Source: Entamoeba invadens IP1
Taxonomy: Eukaryota; Evosea; Mastigamoebida; Endamoebidae
Assembly (NCBI RefSeq): GCF_000330505.1
Contig: NW_004443648.1
Span: 813,653 to 877,652, forward strand
Length of the DNA: 64,000 bases
Reading direction: 5' to 3'
Part shown: positions 43,701-53,648 of the stretch, piece by piece
Numbering within the stretch: position 1 is the first letter of the stretch
Layout of the letters: each line of letters opens with the position of its first letter
Program-made: the position numbers and the translations under genes
The notes under the pieces: model-generated
The model's input: the letters and a program-made list of their open reading frames with translations, nothing else
Told to the model about the DNA's origin: nothing
Databases searched by the model: none

Positions 43701-45084
43701 AAGTTTTAAGAGATGATAAAATGAAAGAAATCCCTTCCAAAGTGTCCAACGGCGTTATAAAAGAGTTGTCTCTTGGGCAGTAACTCTCCAAAAAACTTTT
43801 TGGTGTCAAAACAGTGTTATTTATATGACAAAATATATTGGTACTCTTTCCATATCGTAGCAATCGTTTTTCTGCAAGTAAAGTAAATCCAGTTGGTAGT
43901 GAAATAGTGATGTTTGTCTCGGAAGCAAAAAAATCGAATGAAGTTGTGTTTTTGAGGGTCACTCTATTGAAATTGGTAATTTGTCCATTAATAAATAATA
44001 GTGGAAGGTGATGAATGTTTCGGTTTGAAGAAATTGTGAATATACATGGTGTTAGCCATGTGTTATCTGCATTAAATCCACCAGTTTTTATTGATGACTT
44101 TTCGTCTACGCTAAAATTCGCATAGATGGAAAACGAGCTTGACTCGATAACAAATCTTTGTGTGTTACTACTTAGTTGAACAATTGGTATTGTTTGATAA
44201 TCAGCTTTGTCAATGACAAGTTTTTCTTCGCATATTAGTTTCGAATTTCCATTTAAAGAGACATTGGATCCGTAATGTATTCCAAGTGATTTCATTGAAA
44301 GTATTGAGTTATCTGTAAATTCCAACGTTATTTGTGTCATTGATACTGTATCAGCACAACTGAAGACCGAATCTCCCGACAAGTAAATGGATACTAAAGA
44401 AATACTAATCATATCTGTCACTAAAAAAGAAGAGTTGTCATACAGTCTTAACACGGCATCAGACCCACCAATGTTATTAAAAGTTTGTATTGTTATATTT
44501 GAGTTGTCTTTCATATTGAATTGTGTTTCTTCGTTGATATTAAAATTATTTAGAACATTCATTTTGGTATTCTTCGACATATTAAAAACCGAGTACGATA
44601 TCACATTTATTCCTTGTTGACATGTCATTGTTGCATTATCCTCAATAACAATGGTTGAACTGGAAATCGACATAGAATTGGCTGTAACAAAGCTTGCTGT
44701 TTTGAATATATTAATCTTACTTGCACTAATATCATTTAAATAGCCATCAGGAATTGTTGTTGAAAAATTGGAAGAGTCATCCAAATTCAACATTGAGTTA
44801 GACATTGTCAACCCCCCTTTAACTTCTACTCGTGACGTGTTTGTCAACATCAATGAAGCACCTGTGTACATAAAAAAACTTGAGCTAGCAATCAACGATA
44901 CATCTCCAATCATGGTTACCTTTGACGAAGAAATTTCAACGGTCTTGTAGCTGCATGTGTCTATTATCTCAAGTGTCGTTGATTTAATCAGCGCTTTACT
45001 GTTTTTATCTTGTGCAGGGCATTCCGATCGTCCCAACGTGAAACAGAGTAGTACAACATACAAAGTCCTCAACATTTCACTCAC
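40789..45084 (-). CDS. transmembrane kinase with Cys-rich ectodomain (TMK family), 1431 aa
   Basis: Signal peptide from MLRTLYVVLLCFTLGRSE (ATG at 45075; an ATG three codons earlier also exists). Residues 25-330 have repeated short beta motifs (SSSTIVIEDNATMTC, NSSFLVTDMISISLV) suggesting a beta-helix. A furin-like Cys-rich region (about 545-970) follows, with dozens of CxxC units (CVPCKREGCQRCF). The transmembrane helix near 981-1013 is VWWVIVIVVIVALVILIVVF. The cytosolic kinase (about 1158-1425) is complete: IGEGSFGIVYRGK, VAIKK, HRDIKPDN, DFG, MAPEV, DIYSFAMTMYE. The sequence is TKL-like. This is the Entamoeba TMK design, where such receptors are linked to surface sensing and phagocytosis. 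Confidence 0.93.
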   Translation of the reverse strand: MSEMLRTLYVVLLCFTLGRSECPAQDKNSKALIKSTTLEIIDTCSYKTVEISSSKVTMIGDVSLIASSSFFMYTGASLMLTNTSRVEVKGGLTMSNSMLNLDDSSNFSTTIPDGYLNDISASKINIFKTASFVTANSMSISSSTIVIEDNATMTCQQGINVISYSVFNMSKNTKMNVLNNFNINEETQFNMKDNSNITIQTFNNIGGSDAVLRLYDNSSFLVTDMISISLVSIYLSGDSVFSCADTVSMTQITLEFTDNSILSMKSLGIHYGSNVSLNGNSKLICEEKLVIDKADYQTIPIVQLSSNTQRFVIESSSFSIYANFSVDEKSSIKTGGFNADNTWLTPCIFTISSNRNIHHLPLLFINGQITNFNRVTLKNTTSFDFFASETNITISLPTGFTLLAEKRLLRYGKSTNIFCHINNTVLTPKSFLESYCPRDNSFITPLDTLEGISFILSSLKTSLKSAYDTNEENVIYIGDYAFSMVLVEHFAFSIVSDKLVTITTNALKSSIFVNSNNGFIYNQVKCYYGAFVGNKFTCLSYMNCEGGYNENHVCVPCKREGCQRCFRYDGECIECNSTYYLNEGYCKPQTNCALVRNRFCGICKTGYVITGNGCEPIGIDGCAVRHNTGGCMLCDYSKNLMNINKTCEATKDQVLTHSEYYITSCKSGFYTNGDECISCTSQEPKSEFCENKKTTKCDTKSEFYSSTICETKSCENVTNSVHDSNGRCSNKENCALTNNDKCVECENGLILYDQEICKSTLEGGCATGNVSGCNRCELDYYYSYLTRSCHKCESPCETCYGNSSFCLSCETGYFINDNACTSDHELRAKCQLIVLTGCIECIHGYYRNGLDCKKCDAQCETCVVSGSCVTCHENYYRTLEGECLLQSSIIGCAVDVTTNGCNKCIKGYYTYKQNQCAKCRDECPQCADEKMCLSCIEEYVLVDHNCVMYTSIRECTESKDSKCVKCSFWNAPDSSGTYCDKSPVWWVIVIVVIVALVILIVVFTVFALVAFLLSHLTKKKKTEEKVTVFNMKKANISFTTLRGGVVVNMTEINFNEDTEEIPVNTETRQIFCVGNSEERTMKVQFSTKMNEQKYSLKVTPPVVVLKKGYACEFELFITPNFTTTIDSTIAIVSKSYTTGAETINNISIKAFTMLSTRLDPSELLECKKIGEGSFGIVYRGKYRNSDVAIKKMKLSADIDENGIFEFENEVNMLDKFRCDYIVHFFGAVFVSSEMCMVTEFAEYGSLQDLIHKKHVQDINMKLRIKFVLDASKGLLYLHENGILHRDIKPDNVLIVSMDYNHKCNGKLTDFGSSRNVNMLMTNMTFTKGIGTPSYMAPEVMNQEKYKKNADIYSFAMTMYECFSWSVAYPPEVFKFPWKIAEFVSAGKSLEKRGDMTSKEYELVSETWCHNPLQRLEINEVVLKLEEMFVNE

Positions 45085-45473
45085 TTTTTTGGATTTATCC
45101 AGTGAATTGTTATGTCATATCTCAAATCTTGAAAATTTTCTTTACTTTGATTTTTTTATAGAGTACAATTACTGAGAAAATAAAAATCTTTTTATTAAAA
45201 TAATTGTTTTAACCATTTTGTTCTACTTATTTCATCTATTTTTGTCTTTTATTCGTCCGTTATAAATTAAAAAACATTTGATTGGGTATATTTGATACCT
45301 AAATATTGTTTTTTTGAATGGATTAGATAAAACTTTTCAATTGTTATTTAATTTTTATATAAAACTATTAAGTTTCTGAATAATAAATTTTTTAATAATT
45401 TTCGATTGTTCTATAAGTTAAATACTTTTAATTATAAACCACTTTATGCTTTATTTTGAAATTAATTTACTAA
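45085..45473. other. TMK promoter region
   Basis: 389 bp between the TMK start codon and the piggyBac left end. On the minus strand TATAAAAAAA at 45160-45151 lies about 70 bp before the ATG. AT-rich otherwise. Confidence 0.45.
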
Positions 45474-45488
45474 CCCTTCCAGTACCAG
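45474..45488 (+). repeat. piggyBac left terminal inverted repeat
   Basis: CCCTTCCAGTACCAG, perfect inverse of the right end; similarity continues weakly (GAAATCAACAAA versus GGAATTTCCAAAA). Confidence 0.85.
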
Positions 45489-46693
45489 AAATCAACAAAA
45501 TTTAATTTTTATTTTTTTCAAAAATTTTTAAAAAAACAAAACCCAATTCCAAAATTCTGAAAAGTTGACAGGAAAATTATTATTTTATAGTTCATTAAAG
45601 CCAATAAAAATAATGTATAAACAAATAACCGTCATTTTTTTATCAAAACAACAGAAAAACCGAATAAGTGAGTGGCAATTTTGTATCGAGTGTAACAATT
45701 TCTTGTTGTTTATAATAAAAAAATAATTCAAAAAGTATAACAAGTGTTAAAAATGCCAAATGTTTCGAAGATACGAAAAAGAATTTAAAAATTGTAGTTT
45801 ACAGTTCATATTGTATAGTTTTATTATTATATATTTACTATAATGACAACTAAAACGATGAATTAAAATAATTGGTTTAAATTAAAAAGTATAGTTTATT
45901 CGTTGAACTCTTATGTGGGGTTATGTGTGTTACTTGCTAATTCATTGAACATTTTCACTTTTCTTTTTGTCCCTTTAGTGTATCATCATATCACTCTTCT
46001 TCATTTCTGTTATATAATTTCGTTTTCGACGCTTTTATCGTTTATTTTGGTTATAGACAAAAGATGTTACATCATAACAAGTATATATAAAATGAAAATA
46101 AATAAACTTCAACAAACATCAGTCCAAAGCAAATAAAAGTTGTTCTTTTCACTCATTATCTACTAAATGTATTTGTTCAAATATGTTTTTTGTGTGTATA
46201 TTTAACTGTGTATATTCATGAAACACTGCAGAATTTTACCCCCTCATTATTATTGATAATTAAAATTTACTCAAAAACAAACATTATGAATAGTTTACAC
46301 GTACATTTTTGAGAATTACGAATCTGTTTGTTAGTATCTGACAGAGCACATAGAAACTATAAACAAACTATTACATTTGAGTACAAAAAGTTGTATTTGC
46401 ATGCTTGTGTATACATTTACCCATTCTTCGTTAACATGTTTATGTTATGTCATCCTTTTAGTGTTATTTCCATATTATTTTTCAGTTCAACTTTCAGGGT
46501 TGTTGTTTATATTTATTTTTATTTTATAGTATTTTTATAAAGTATAATGAATGTTATTTTGTTTTAAATATTATTATAATATATTTTCATTGATTTGATT
46601 TGAATTATATAATATAATAATTAAACAATTATAAAACCATTATACCAACATTGATGTTTTTCAAAAAAAAACATCCAAACTCGTTCTTATCAC

Positions 46694-48391
46694 ATGGAAG
46701 ACTTGATTGTTGGTGACAACAAGTGGAAAGCAATGGGTCCCATCAACAAAGAAAAGAAAAAGTTCAAAAGGAAGGTTGCGAAGGTGGGTGCTGACTATAA
46801 AGCAGAATTTTGTATTTCGACTGCTTCTGACTTGTTTTTTGGGTTTTTTGACGAAAATTTAGTCGAAAAAATAACAGCATTTACCAACGCCAAATTATCA
46901 GGAAAAAAAGGTAAACCCCAAATAACAAAAATAGACATTATACGATATTTCGGCATTTTACTATATATGGGAGCACACCACGACATAAAGAATCCAATTT
47001 CCAAGCTTTGGAACGAAAAACACGGGAAACCAAATATTTATGGTAAAGCTATGCCCAGAAATGTTTTTCAACTTATCAATGCCAACATCGAGACTTACGA
47101 TGTCACAACTCTTCCGGATGAAGTTGAGAAAGAGAGTTGTTTTATAGGTGATGAAGAAGAGAGTGAGGACAGTGCATCCGATGAAGAGGAAAATCCAGAG
47201 AATAAAGAAGAGACTGAAGAAGAAGACTATTTGAGTTGTGATGAGTGGGTCAAAAAACATCCTGTTGACCTGACCGAAGAGAAGCTAAAAAAGGATGTTG
47301 AAGTGAGACAAAAAGTAAATGATGAAGAGACTATAGAAAAGGGGTTAATCAAAGCATCAAACACGCCAAACTCGAATGACAAGTTTGGCAAAATTTGGGA
47401 AGTGTTGGAAGCTTTTATTCACAACTTAGTGAACAACAAATACTTTACACCGAGCACCACACTATCGGTTGATGAACACCTTTGCGCATTCAAGTGAAAG
47501 ATATGGGCAAAGGTATTCATCAAGTCCAAACCTCAGCGTTACGGCATCAAGTTTTGGGTTTGTTTTTTTTGTTGTAAGAATAATCAATGAAGTCGGAGAT
47601 TCACGGTGTTGAGACATATACATCGGTAATTGACTTGTTGTTAATATTGTGTTTGATAATATGTTCAATGAATAACAAAAGATGTGCTGTGATTGTGAAA
47701 GTGGTATGATTATAAACCTACAGATGTACTGTGGAAAGTGCGACAAGAAGGAAGAAAATAAAGGATTTCAGGTGACGATAGATATGGTAGCTCCGCAACT
47801 GTGTATGGGAAAGTTTGTGACAGTTGTATGTGACAACTTTTCTGTAGCTTAAGATTGGCACATTATTTGGCTCAATATGGTTCAACATTGCTTGGGACTG
47901 TGCGAAAAAACAGAGTTGAGGTACCAGAAGAAGCCAAACAAATCAAACATTATGACCCCAATGATGATAAGAAGGCTACTACAAGAGAGGCAGATTCAAC
48001 GGAAGTGTGTACAAAGGGTGTATGCAAATTGGTTTCTTACTATAACGAAAAGAAGAAGTTGGTGCTCATTATGACGACGATGCATAATGCTAAAGAGTTG
48101 TACACAGTTCAGGAGCAAGTGAGGGGAAAGGATGGCAAACTTGTGAGTGTACACAAACCAAATGTGATAAAACAATACAATGCGACAATGGAAGGTGTTG
48201 ATAGTGCAGATCAGATGATACATACTTACACTTGTAGAAAGCGCACTTCAAGATAAAATGTGAGAATACTTTATGATTTACTTGACATCGCTGCCCTCAA
48301 TGCCTACAAGGTATATCATCATCACCACGATAAGGTGGACAGATTGAATTTCCTCAATGAATTGACAGAGTTATTGATGGAAATGGAGTAA
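46694..48391 (+). pseudogene. piggyBac transposase pseudogene
   Basis: The first open segment (46694-47497) has piggyBac-like ISGKKG-rich N-terminal text, IDIIRYFGILLYMGAHHDIK and ends at TLSVDEHLCAFK, the region of the first catalytic Asp. An in-frame TGA then interrupts. Translation continues KIWAKVFIKSKPQRYGIKF (like the SKPxKYGIK motif of piggyBac), then shifts frame. Further on VTVVCDNF (second catalytic Asp region) is followed by a one-base shift into the frame of LAQYGSTLLGTVRKNRVEVP, then EGVDSADQM (third region), a TAA, and VRILYDLLDIAALNAYKVYH. At least two stops and two frameshifts make it inactive. The C-terminal zinc-finger domain of many piggyBac proteins is absent. The long acidic insert EESEDSASDEEENPENKEE is unusual. 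Confidence 0.85.
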
Positions 48392-49941
48392 ATTACTTCT
48401 TTGGTTTTATAGGTTTTATTATAGTTAATAATCTATCTATTTTCTTTGTTATTTTTCTGTTTCTTTTGTGATCTCTGAAAATCATTTCTGTGTATCGTAC
48501 AATATTCAAAACGTTTTTTTACATATTTATAGGGGAGGGGCTTTGCTTTTTTTATAAAATTATTATTATTATACTAATTTTTTACTATAATATAATACAA
48601 ATAAATGATGTGATTACATAATTTCCAAATCTCTGACTCACATCACCCTGCTTCTTCGTTTTTGTATGCTTTATCATTGATTTTATATTTGTAAGGATAG
48701 CATCACTCTACTGAGTTGGTATATCAATTCAAAATAAAAGAATTGTGAATCTATTTGTTGGTTAGTTTTTATTGTGTATCCCTGTATAAACGCCACAAAC
48801 AACAAACAGTATATTCACTTCAAATAGCTATATATTGTGAAAGTGGGTGAATAGAATACAAAATCTGGTTGATAAGAGTCACTATATTATAAGTATATAC
48901 ATAAAGTATACACCGTTTATCAGTAAATCTTTCGTTTTTATTAATTTTCTGGTTTTGATTTTCATCCCAAAAATGCATTTTCAAAAAACAAATGCCAAAA
49001 CAAAAAAAAATAATCAGACAAAACAGATTATATGTTACCATTTGTTTTATAATAACAAACAAATACTTGTCTTTCCAATCATATAGAAAAATTTGCTCTC
49101 TGTATTCATAATACATTTGTCTTTTTTTGAAAAAGTCATATCTTTATTACTCACAACTGGAAGACACACGAAATTAAATAAACAAGGTGTAATGATCATT
49201 TAAGACAAATTTTGGTTTTACTGTCTTTATTTTACTCCTTGAGTTGTTTATGACTCTTTTTCTATTCAAACTGATGTGTCTGACTATTAAAAATCAATCT
49301 TATTCATTTATTATTAAATTTAAAGGTTTTTATTGTTTATTGAATAATAAAAAACTAAAAAATGTGATTTTCACAAAAGTGTATTTTCTTCTTATTTTTT
49401 CAGTTTTATATTTTACTCTTTTTTGACAAACTCGAATTATTTTATTTTTCACTGAATTACAAAAAAGATAAAAAAATAATTATGAGATCACAGTGTTTTG
49501 TTTGATGTAATCGCTTTTCTGAATATTCAAGGAATGACGTATCCCTTGTTTTTCAATAATAAATATTCAAATTGAAAAGTTATATAATTCATTATTACCT
49601 TCTGAAACTCCTTTTCGTAAAGATTATTATTGTGTTTAGTTTAATATACTATACTATTTTTTTGATATAAAAACAAAAACTTTTTCAACTTGAAAAGAGA
49701 ATAATCAGATAAATCTTCAAGTCTCCCTCGTTGAAAAAAGTGAACCTTTTTTCAATAAAAATACGATTTTAGGTTATAATTTACTATTAAATTATAACAT
49801 TTTAAATTATTTTTACTAATAATTTTGTTTCCTGGTATTTTCCATGGTTGTTAAAAGTTTAAAGCGTTTTTTGCATTTATTTACTCTAAAATACACTCAA
49901 AATGAATAAGATTATATTAAGTATACATTTTTTGGAAATTC

Positions 49942-49956
49942 CTGGTACTGGAAGGG
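49942..49956 (-). repeat. piggyBac right terminal inverted repeat
   Basis: CTGGTACTGGAAGGG followed by TTAA; complementary to the left end at all 15 positions. Confidence 0.85.
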
Positions 49957-50400
49957 TTAAATAATACAAAAAATGGAATTAGATTCAAAATTTATGAATT
50001 TTTTTTGAATTGTAAACAATCATTTTTTATCTTCTTAAAACTTTTGTTTTTTTATCAACAGAATATTAATTAAATGTAAAATAAATTAATGTTATTATAG
50101 TTTAAAATAGTAATTAATTGTTATTATCTGTATTTTAACATTGTTACTATTTTTTACATTTAAAAAAAATCATTAAAAACAAATTTTAAATTTGATAATA
50201 ACTATTTCCCGTTTTTATTAATAAAAAATCCAAGTTAAACAATCAATCCTCAATATAGATTTTTTATAATTGTATTTTTTAATTAAAAAAAAATCTTATT
50301 TTAAAAGATAATAAAAAATAAATAATAAAAATTATTAATTAAAAGTACCAAATTAAAAAGACCAAAGAGAAAAAAACATTAAAAAAATCAATCACAGAGA
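49957..50400. other. intergenic region
   Basis: 444 bp of nearly pure A/T between the piggyBac right end and the Nup62-like 3' end. No feature apart from the TTAA target site. Confidence 0.5.
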
Positions 50401-51288
50401 TTAGAGGGTTTCTTCGACCATGTCGAGCATTTTGTTATTTTCCTCCATCATCTTTTTAACATGAGCAAGCGATTTATCTTTCTTTTCTAATTTCTCTTTG
50501 ACCTTTGTGTCGATTTCTTTTGTACTCTCCTCAATCGCCAACACCTTCATCTTGATCTCCTCGATATCTTTGGTGGCCTCACTTCGTGTCTTCTCTCCTT
50601 TCAGCCCAACTAACTCAGTTTCTACATTCAATAGCATTTGCTCAAATGCCATTTGTTCCGCGATAACTCCGTCGAGGTATGCGTCAATCTCATTCGCCAT
50701 ATTCTCCGCTGCATCAAGCGATTGCGCAATTTGAGCCTGCGATTGGGCTGCTTCGTTATTTCTCTCAGTGATATCACCACACACTCGCTTCATTCCTTCG
50801 ATCTTCTGCGAAATTGCCGCCTTGTACTTCTCAACAAAAGCCGAGACATCGCTCTCATTTCTCAACTCACTTACAGATGGAATCACAACCCTCTCAATTT
50901 GAAGAGGTTTCTCCTCTTTCTTTTCCACAAGATGTGGTTCTTGTGGTGCTTCATGTTTTGTGTTCATTTGAGAAATTAGATTAATTGCAGGTTGTTGTTG
51001 TGTGGGTTGTTGTATTGGTTCTGTCGCTGTAACTCCGCTGAGAAAAGGTGTTTTAAAACCAGGTAACTCGTTTGGCTGCAAATCAAGTTTTAAACCTAAA
51101 GAAGAGGTAGTGGGTGTATTTAAAACAGGGTTTGTGCTTTGTTGTTGTCCTGAAATTGGATCATTGTTTTGTCCATTACCAAATAGAGACATTGAAGCAC
51201 TTAAACCACTAAACGTGTTGTTTGTGTTTGCTTGTTGGGTACCATTTCCTAAAGCGGATGTGTTTCCACCCCAAACAAAGTTATTCAT
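50401..51288 (-). CDS. Nup62/Nsp1-like nucleoporin, 295 aa
   Basis: Start at ATG 51288 (MNNFVWGGNTSALGNG). Residues 1-115 are Asn/Gln/Gly/Thr-rich with sparse FG-type motifs (NNTFSGLSASMSLFGNG). The C-terminal 150 residues form a long coiled coil (SDVSAFVEKYKAAISQKIEG, ENMANEIDAYLDGVIAEQMA, EATKDIEEIKMKVLAIEEST). This FG-repeat plus trimeric coiled-coil layout is that of Nup62/Nsp1. Nup54 or Nup58 are less likely because they lack this arrangement, but cannot be excluded. It would line the pore channel. The gene is enclosed by two transposons; the pogo left end lies 244 bp before its ATG. Confidence 0.75.
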   Translation of the reverse strand: MNNFVWGGNTSALGNGTQQANTNNTFSGLSASMSLFGNGQNNDPISGQQQSTNPVLNTPTTSSLGLKLDLQPNELPGFKTPFLSGVTATEPIQQPTQQQPAINLISQMNTKHEAPQEPHLVEKKEEKPLQIERVVIPSVSELRNESDVSAFVEKYKAAISQKIEGMKRVCGDITERNNEAAQSQAQIAQSLDAAENMANEIDAYLDGVIAEQMAFEQMLLNVETELVGLKGEKTRSEATKDIEEIKMKVLAIEESTKEIDTKVKEKLEKKDKSLAHVKKMMEENNKMLDMVEETL

Positions 51289-51532
51289 TAAATTTTTTAA
51301 GTTCTTATTTTTAAAGTTAATTGAAATAGTTTGAATTTAATTGGGTTTGAATTTTTTTTTTCACCAACAAGAAAACCGTTTGATAAGGTGATAAAATTAA
51401 ATTAATAATAATAACATTTTTATATTTGATATAAATTATAAACCAAACTGATTTTTTTCTTAGTTTTTGTTATAAAAGAAAAAATTAATAATTTATATAG
51501 TTTTTAATAATTTAAATAAAAAAAAAGTTGTA

Positions 51533-51582
51533 TAGTCACCCGCTAAAAGGTGTAAATTTACGACAAATGGTCTAAAGAAACC
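51533..51582 (+). repeat. pogo left terminal inverted repeat
   Basis: TAGTCACCCGCTAAAAG, 10-nt spacer GTGTAAATTT, then ACGACAAATGGTCTAAAG and AAACC. Matches the right end except in the spacer and two positions. Confidence 0.9.
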
Positions 51583-51734
51583 ATTTTATGGTTTTTAGAA
51601 ATTATGATTTTAGATTATGTTTCAATTTGTCATTTTTTTCTTTATATTGAAAGTATTTCAAAATTAACTATAAATTTACTTTATTCTAAAACATTGTCAA
51701 AATAGATTAAAGGTGAACTGAAAATCAACTATTA

Positions 51735-53510
51735 ATGGAAAAATGCAGTACAAATACACTTACCTGGACAATACCAGAAAACAAAAAGACCAAACCTGCA
51801 CCTGCGATGGCTTTCGACGATTCGGCAAATTCTTTGGATGTATCAGATTCATTGTGTTATTTGTTTGTGCTGTTTCTGTTAAAACAAAAAGAATTTTGCC
51901 ATAGTCAATATAAACGGTTACAAATTTATATTGCTTATAAAAATATTAAGGTGTTCAATAAAAATATGGAAAGTTTGGAATCCGCAAAAGTGTTTATAAG
52001 TGTTATCAACCCATACTACAATATCAATGTTTTGGATGGTTTTCTGAGACTGAAAATAATTCAAAAAGATCTGGCAAAAATTTTCAAAGTGAATGAGCCA
52101 AGAATTTCCGCTGTTATTAAACAAGAAGAAGAAGTGTGTTATACATGTAATGAATCTAAAAGTAAATATAACATTTCTTTTAAACAATCTGATATACTTT
52201 GTTCTAAAATATCCAGAAGATTACTAAAAAACAAAGCAGTAACAACAGATTATGTTTGGAGTCTTTTTGTTGATGAATGCAACTTGAATACCACAAAAGA
52301 ATCTTCAATTCGTTGGGCAGAAAGACATGGGTTAAAACTTGTAACGTGCAAACAACTTGCAGAAAAACGATTCGATGTAAATCCCAATGATGTGTTAAAT
52401 TACTTTTTGACTCTCCAAAATAGTGTAGATAATTGTTTTTCTGGTCTTGTTGTTAACATGGATGAAATGGGTTACATTCCAAGAGCAGATTCTAAGGATG
52501 GACACTGTTTTGTTCCAATGAATTATGAAATGAAATTTGTGTATTGTCGACAAGAGAGGGATGAACGACATTGCACTTTAATTGCCACAGTTGTTACTGA
52601 TGGTTCAACTCTGAAACCAACTGTTATTTTGCCCGTTTGTTCTATTCCAAATGAATATAGGTGTAATGGACTAACGGAAAATAATGTTTTATTCCGATAC
52701 AGTGTGTCTGGATTCATTACGCGTGAAATTTGTGAAGACTGGATTAGAACTGTTCTGCTTGATTATATTAATAGAAAACGTGTTGAAATTAAAAATGAAA
52801 TGAATGCGCTTGGAATTGAAATAAAAATGTCCGATCTTAGAGCTTGTCTAGTGTGGGATAATGCAAAAAGCCACAGTTCCTCGATTATTGAATTGTTACT
52901 CGCTGAAAATAACATAACTCTTGTTAGATTAACTCCACATGCTTCTCATTTCCTTCAAGTTCTTGATTTGGGGATATTTGGTAGGCTTAAAAGAAGAATG
53001 TCTTCTTTAAAAGCGAACGACAGTTTTGTAAATTTGCTTTTTCAAGAAGAAGTCGAAAATAAAGATGTGGATGGTAATTTATTTTGGGAAGATAAAAAAC
53101 CAGATTTTTACAATATTGAACTCGGAAACAGACTAAGAGAGTTGATGATATTGGTGGATTCTTTCTTTGCGGTTACAACACCTCCTTTTAATATTATTGC
53201 TTTTAAACAAGCTGGAATAGTCAACTGGATTGACAAAACGCTTCCAAAGTGTCGTGTATCCATCGAACATTGTAAATTTATAAAAACGCCCCAATACAGA
53301 GAATTGTTCAAACAGTTTATTCCAAAACCAATTCCGTTGCTTCAAAAGAAAAGAAAGACAGTATTACTCCCTTTCCAAATTGAAGTTAAAAGAAAAGAAA
53401 GGGAAGTAAAAAAAGCATTAAAAACCCAAAATAAGATAAGGAAAAAAGAAACCACAATTTTAAGATTGCCGTTGTCTTCTAAACCATTCAAAAAACTTGA
53501 CAAAAAATGA
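51735..53510 (+). CDS. pogo/Fot1-like transposase (DDE_1), 591 aa
   Basis: ATG 51735 (MEKCSTNTLTWTIPENKK) to TGA 53510 with no internal stop. The N-terminal half contains helix-turn-helix text LKIIQKDLAKIFKVNEPRIS and a second CENP-B-like part SIRWAERHGLKLV for DNA binding. The DDE catalytic core is GLVVNMDEMGYIPRA (first Asp), CLVWDNAKSHSSSI (second) and SHFLQVLDLGIFGRLK (third), with 35 residues between the second and third Asp (DD35D, as in pogo/Fot1). The C-terminus is Lys/Arg-rich (KKRKTVLLPFQIEVKRKERE), a likely nuclear localisation signal. It cuts and pastes the element at TA sites. Membership of DDE_1 rather than Tc1 rests on the HxxHxLQxLD-like block. Confidence 0.92.
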   Translation: MEKCSTNTLTWTIPENKKTKPAPAMAFDDSANSLDVSDSLCYLFVLFLLKQKEFCHSQYKRLQIYIAYKNIKVFNKNMESLESAKVFISVINPYYNINVLDGFLRLKIIQKDLAKIFKVNEPRISAVIKQEEEVCYTCNESKSKYNISFKQSDILCSKISRRLLKNKAVTTDYVWSLFVDECNLNTTKESSIRWAERHGLKLVTCKQLAEKRFDVNPNDVLNYFLTLQNSVDNCFSGLVVNMDEMGYIPRADSKDGHCFVPMNYEMKFVYCRQERDERHCTLIATVVTDGSTLKPTVILPVCSIPNEYRCNGLTENNVLFRYSVSGFITREICEDWIRTVLLDYINRKRVEIKNEMNALGIEIKMSDLRACLVWDNAKSHSSSIIELLLAENNITLVRLTPHASHFLQVLDLGIFGRLKRRMSSLKANDSFVNLLFQEEVENKDVDGNLFWEDKKPDFYNIELGNRLRELMILVDSFFAVTTPPFNIIAFKQAGIVNWIDKTLPKCRVSIEHCKFIKTPQYRELFKQFIPKPIPLLQKKRKTVLLPFQIEVKRKEREVKKALKTQNKIRKKETTILRLPLSSKPFKKLDKK

Positions 53511-53599
53511 TTAATTTTTTCTTATTTTTTTGACTTTTTCATGTTATTTATGTTATTCTTAATGTTTTTTATAATTATAGTATAAAATAATAAATTATA

Positions 53600-53648
53600 G
53601 TTTCTTTACACCATTTGTCGTGTTTTCATTGCTTTTAGCGGGTGACTA
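53600..53648 (-). repeat. pogo right terminal inverted repeat
   Basis: Inverse of the left end with the same two blocks and a 10-nt divergent spacer (CAATGAAAAC when read inward); followed by TA. Confidence 0.9.

Larger units (their letters stand above)
45474..49956. mobile_element. piggyBac-type DNA transposon, 4483 bp, degenerate
   Basis: Bounded by a perfect 15-bp inverted repeat starting CCCTTCCAGTACCAG at the left (45474-45488) and its complement at the right (49942-49956). The right flank is TTAA (49957-49960) and the left flank is CTAA (45470-45473), i.e. the TTAA target with one change. The terminal CCC and TTAA target are piggyBac hallmarks. A decayed piggyBac transposase lies inside on the plus strand (46694-48391). 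About 1.2 kb to its left and 1.6 kb to its right are AT-rich and hold no recognisable gene. The element inserted between the TMK and Nup62 genes. Confidence 0.85.
51533..53648 (+). mobile_element. pogo/Fot1-type DNA transposon, 2116 bp, apparently intact
   Basis: Two inverted ends of about 50 bp: left 51533-51582 and right 53600-53648. Flanked by TA on both sides (51531-51532 and 53649-53650), the target duplication of Tc1/mariner-pogo elements. Each end begins TAGTCACCCGCTAAAAG, then 10 unrelated bases, then ACGACAAATGG and TAAAGAAAC, so each end has two conserved blocks. It encodes one uninterrupted 591-aa transposase. Close match of the two ends plus the intact reading frame suggest recent insertion. 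Confidence 0.9.

Noticed and set aside
45903..46136. 77-codon plus frame inside the piggyBac element
   Set aside because: Composition is that of AT-rich noncoding DNA; no transposon-related domain.
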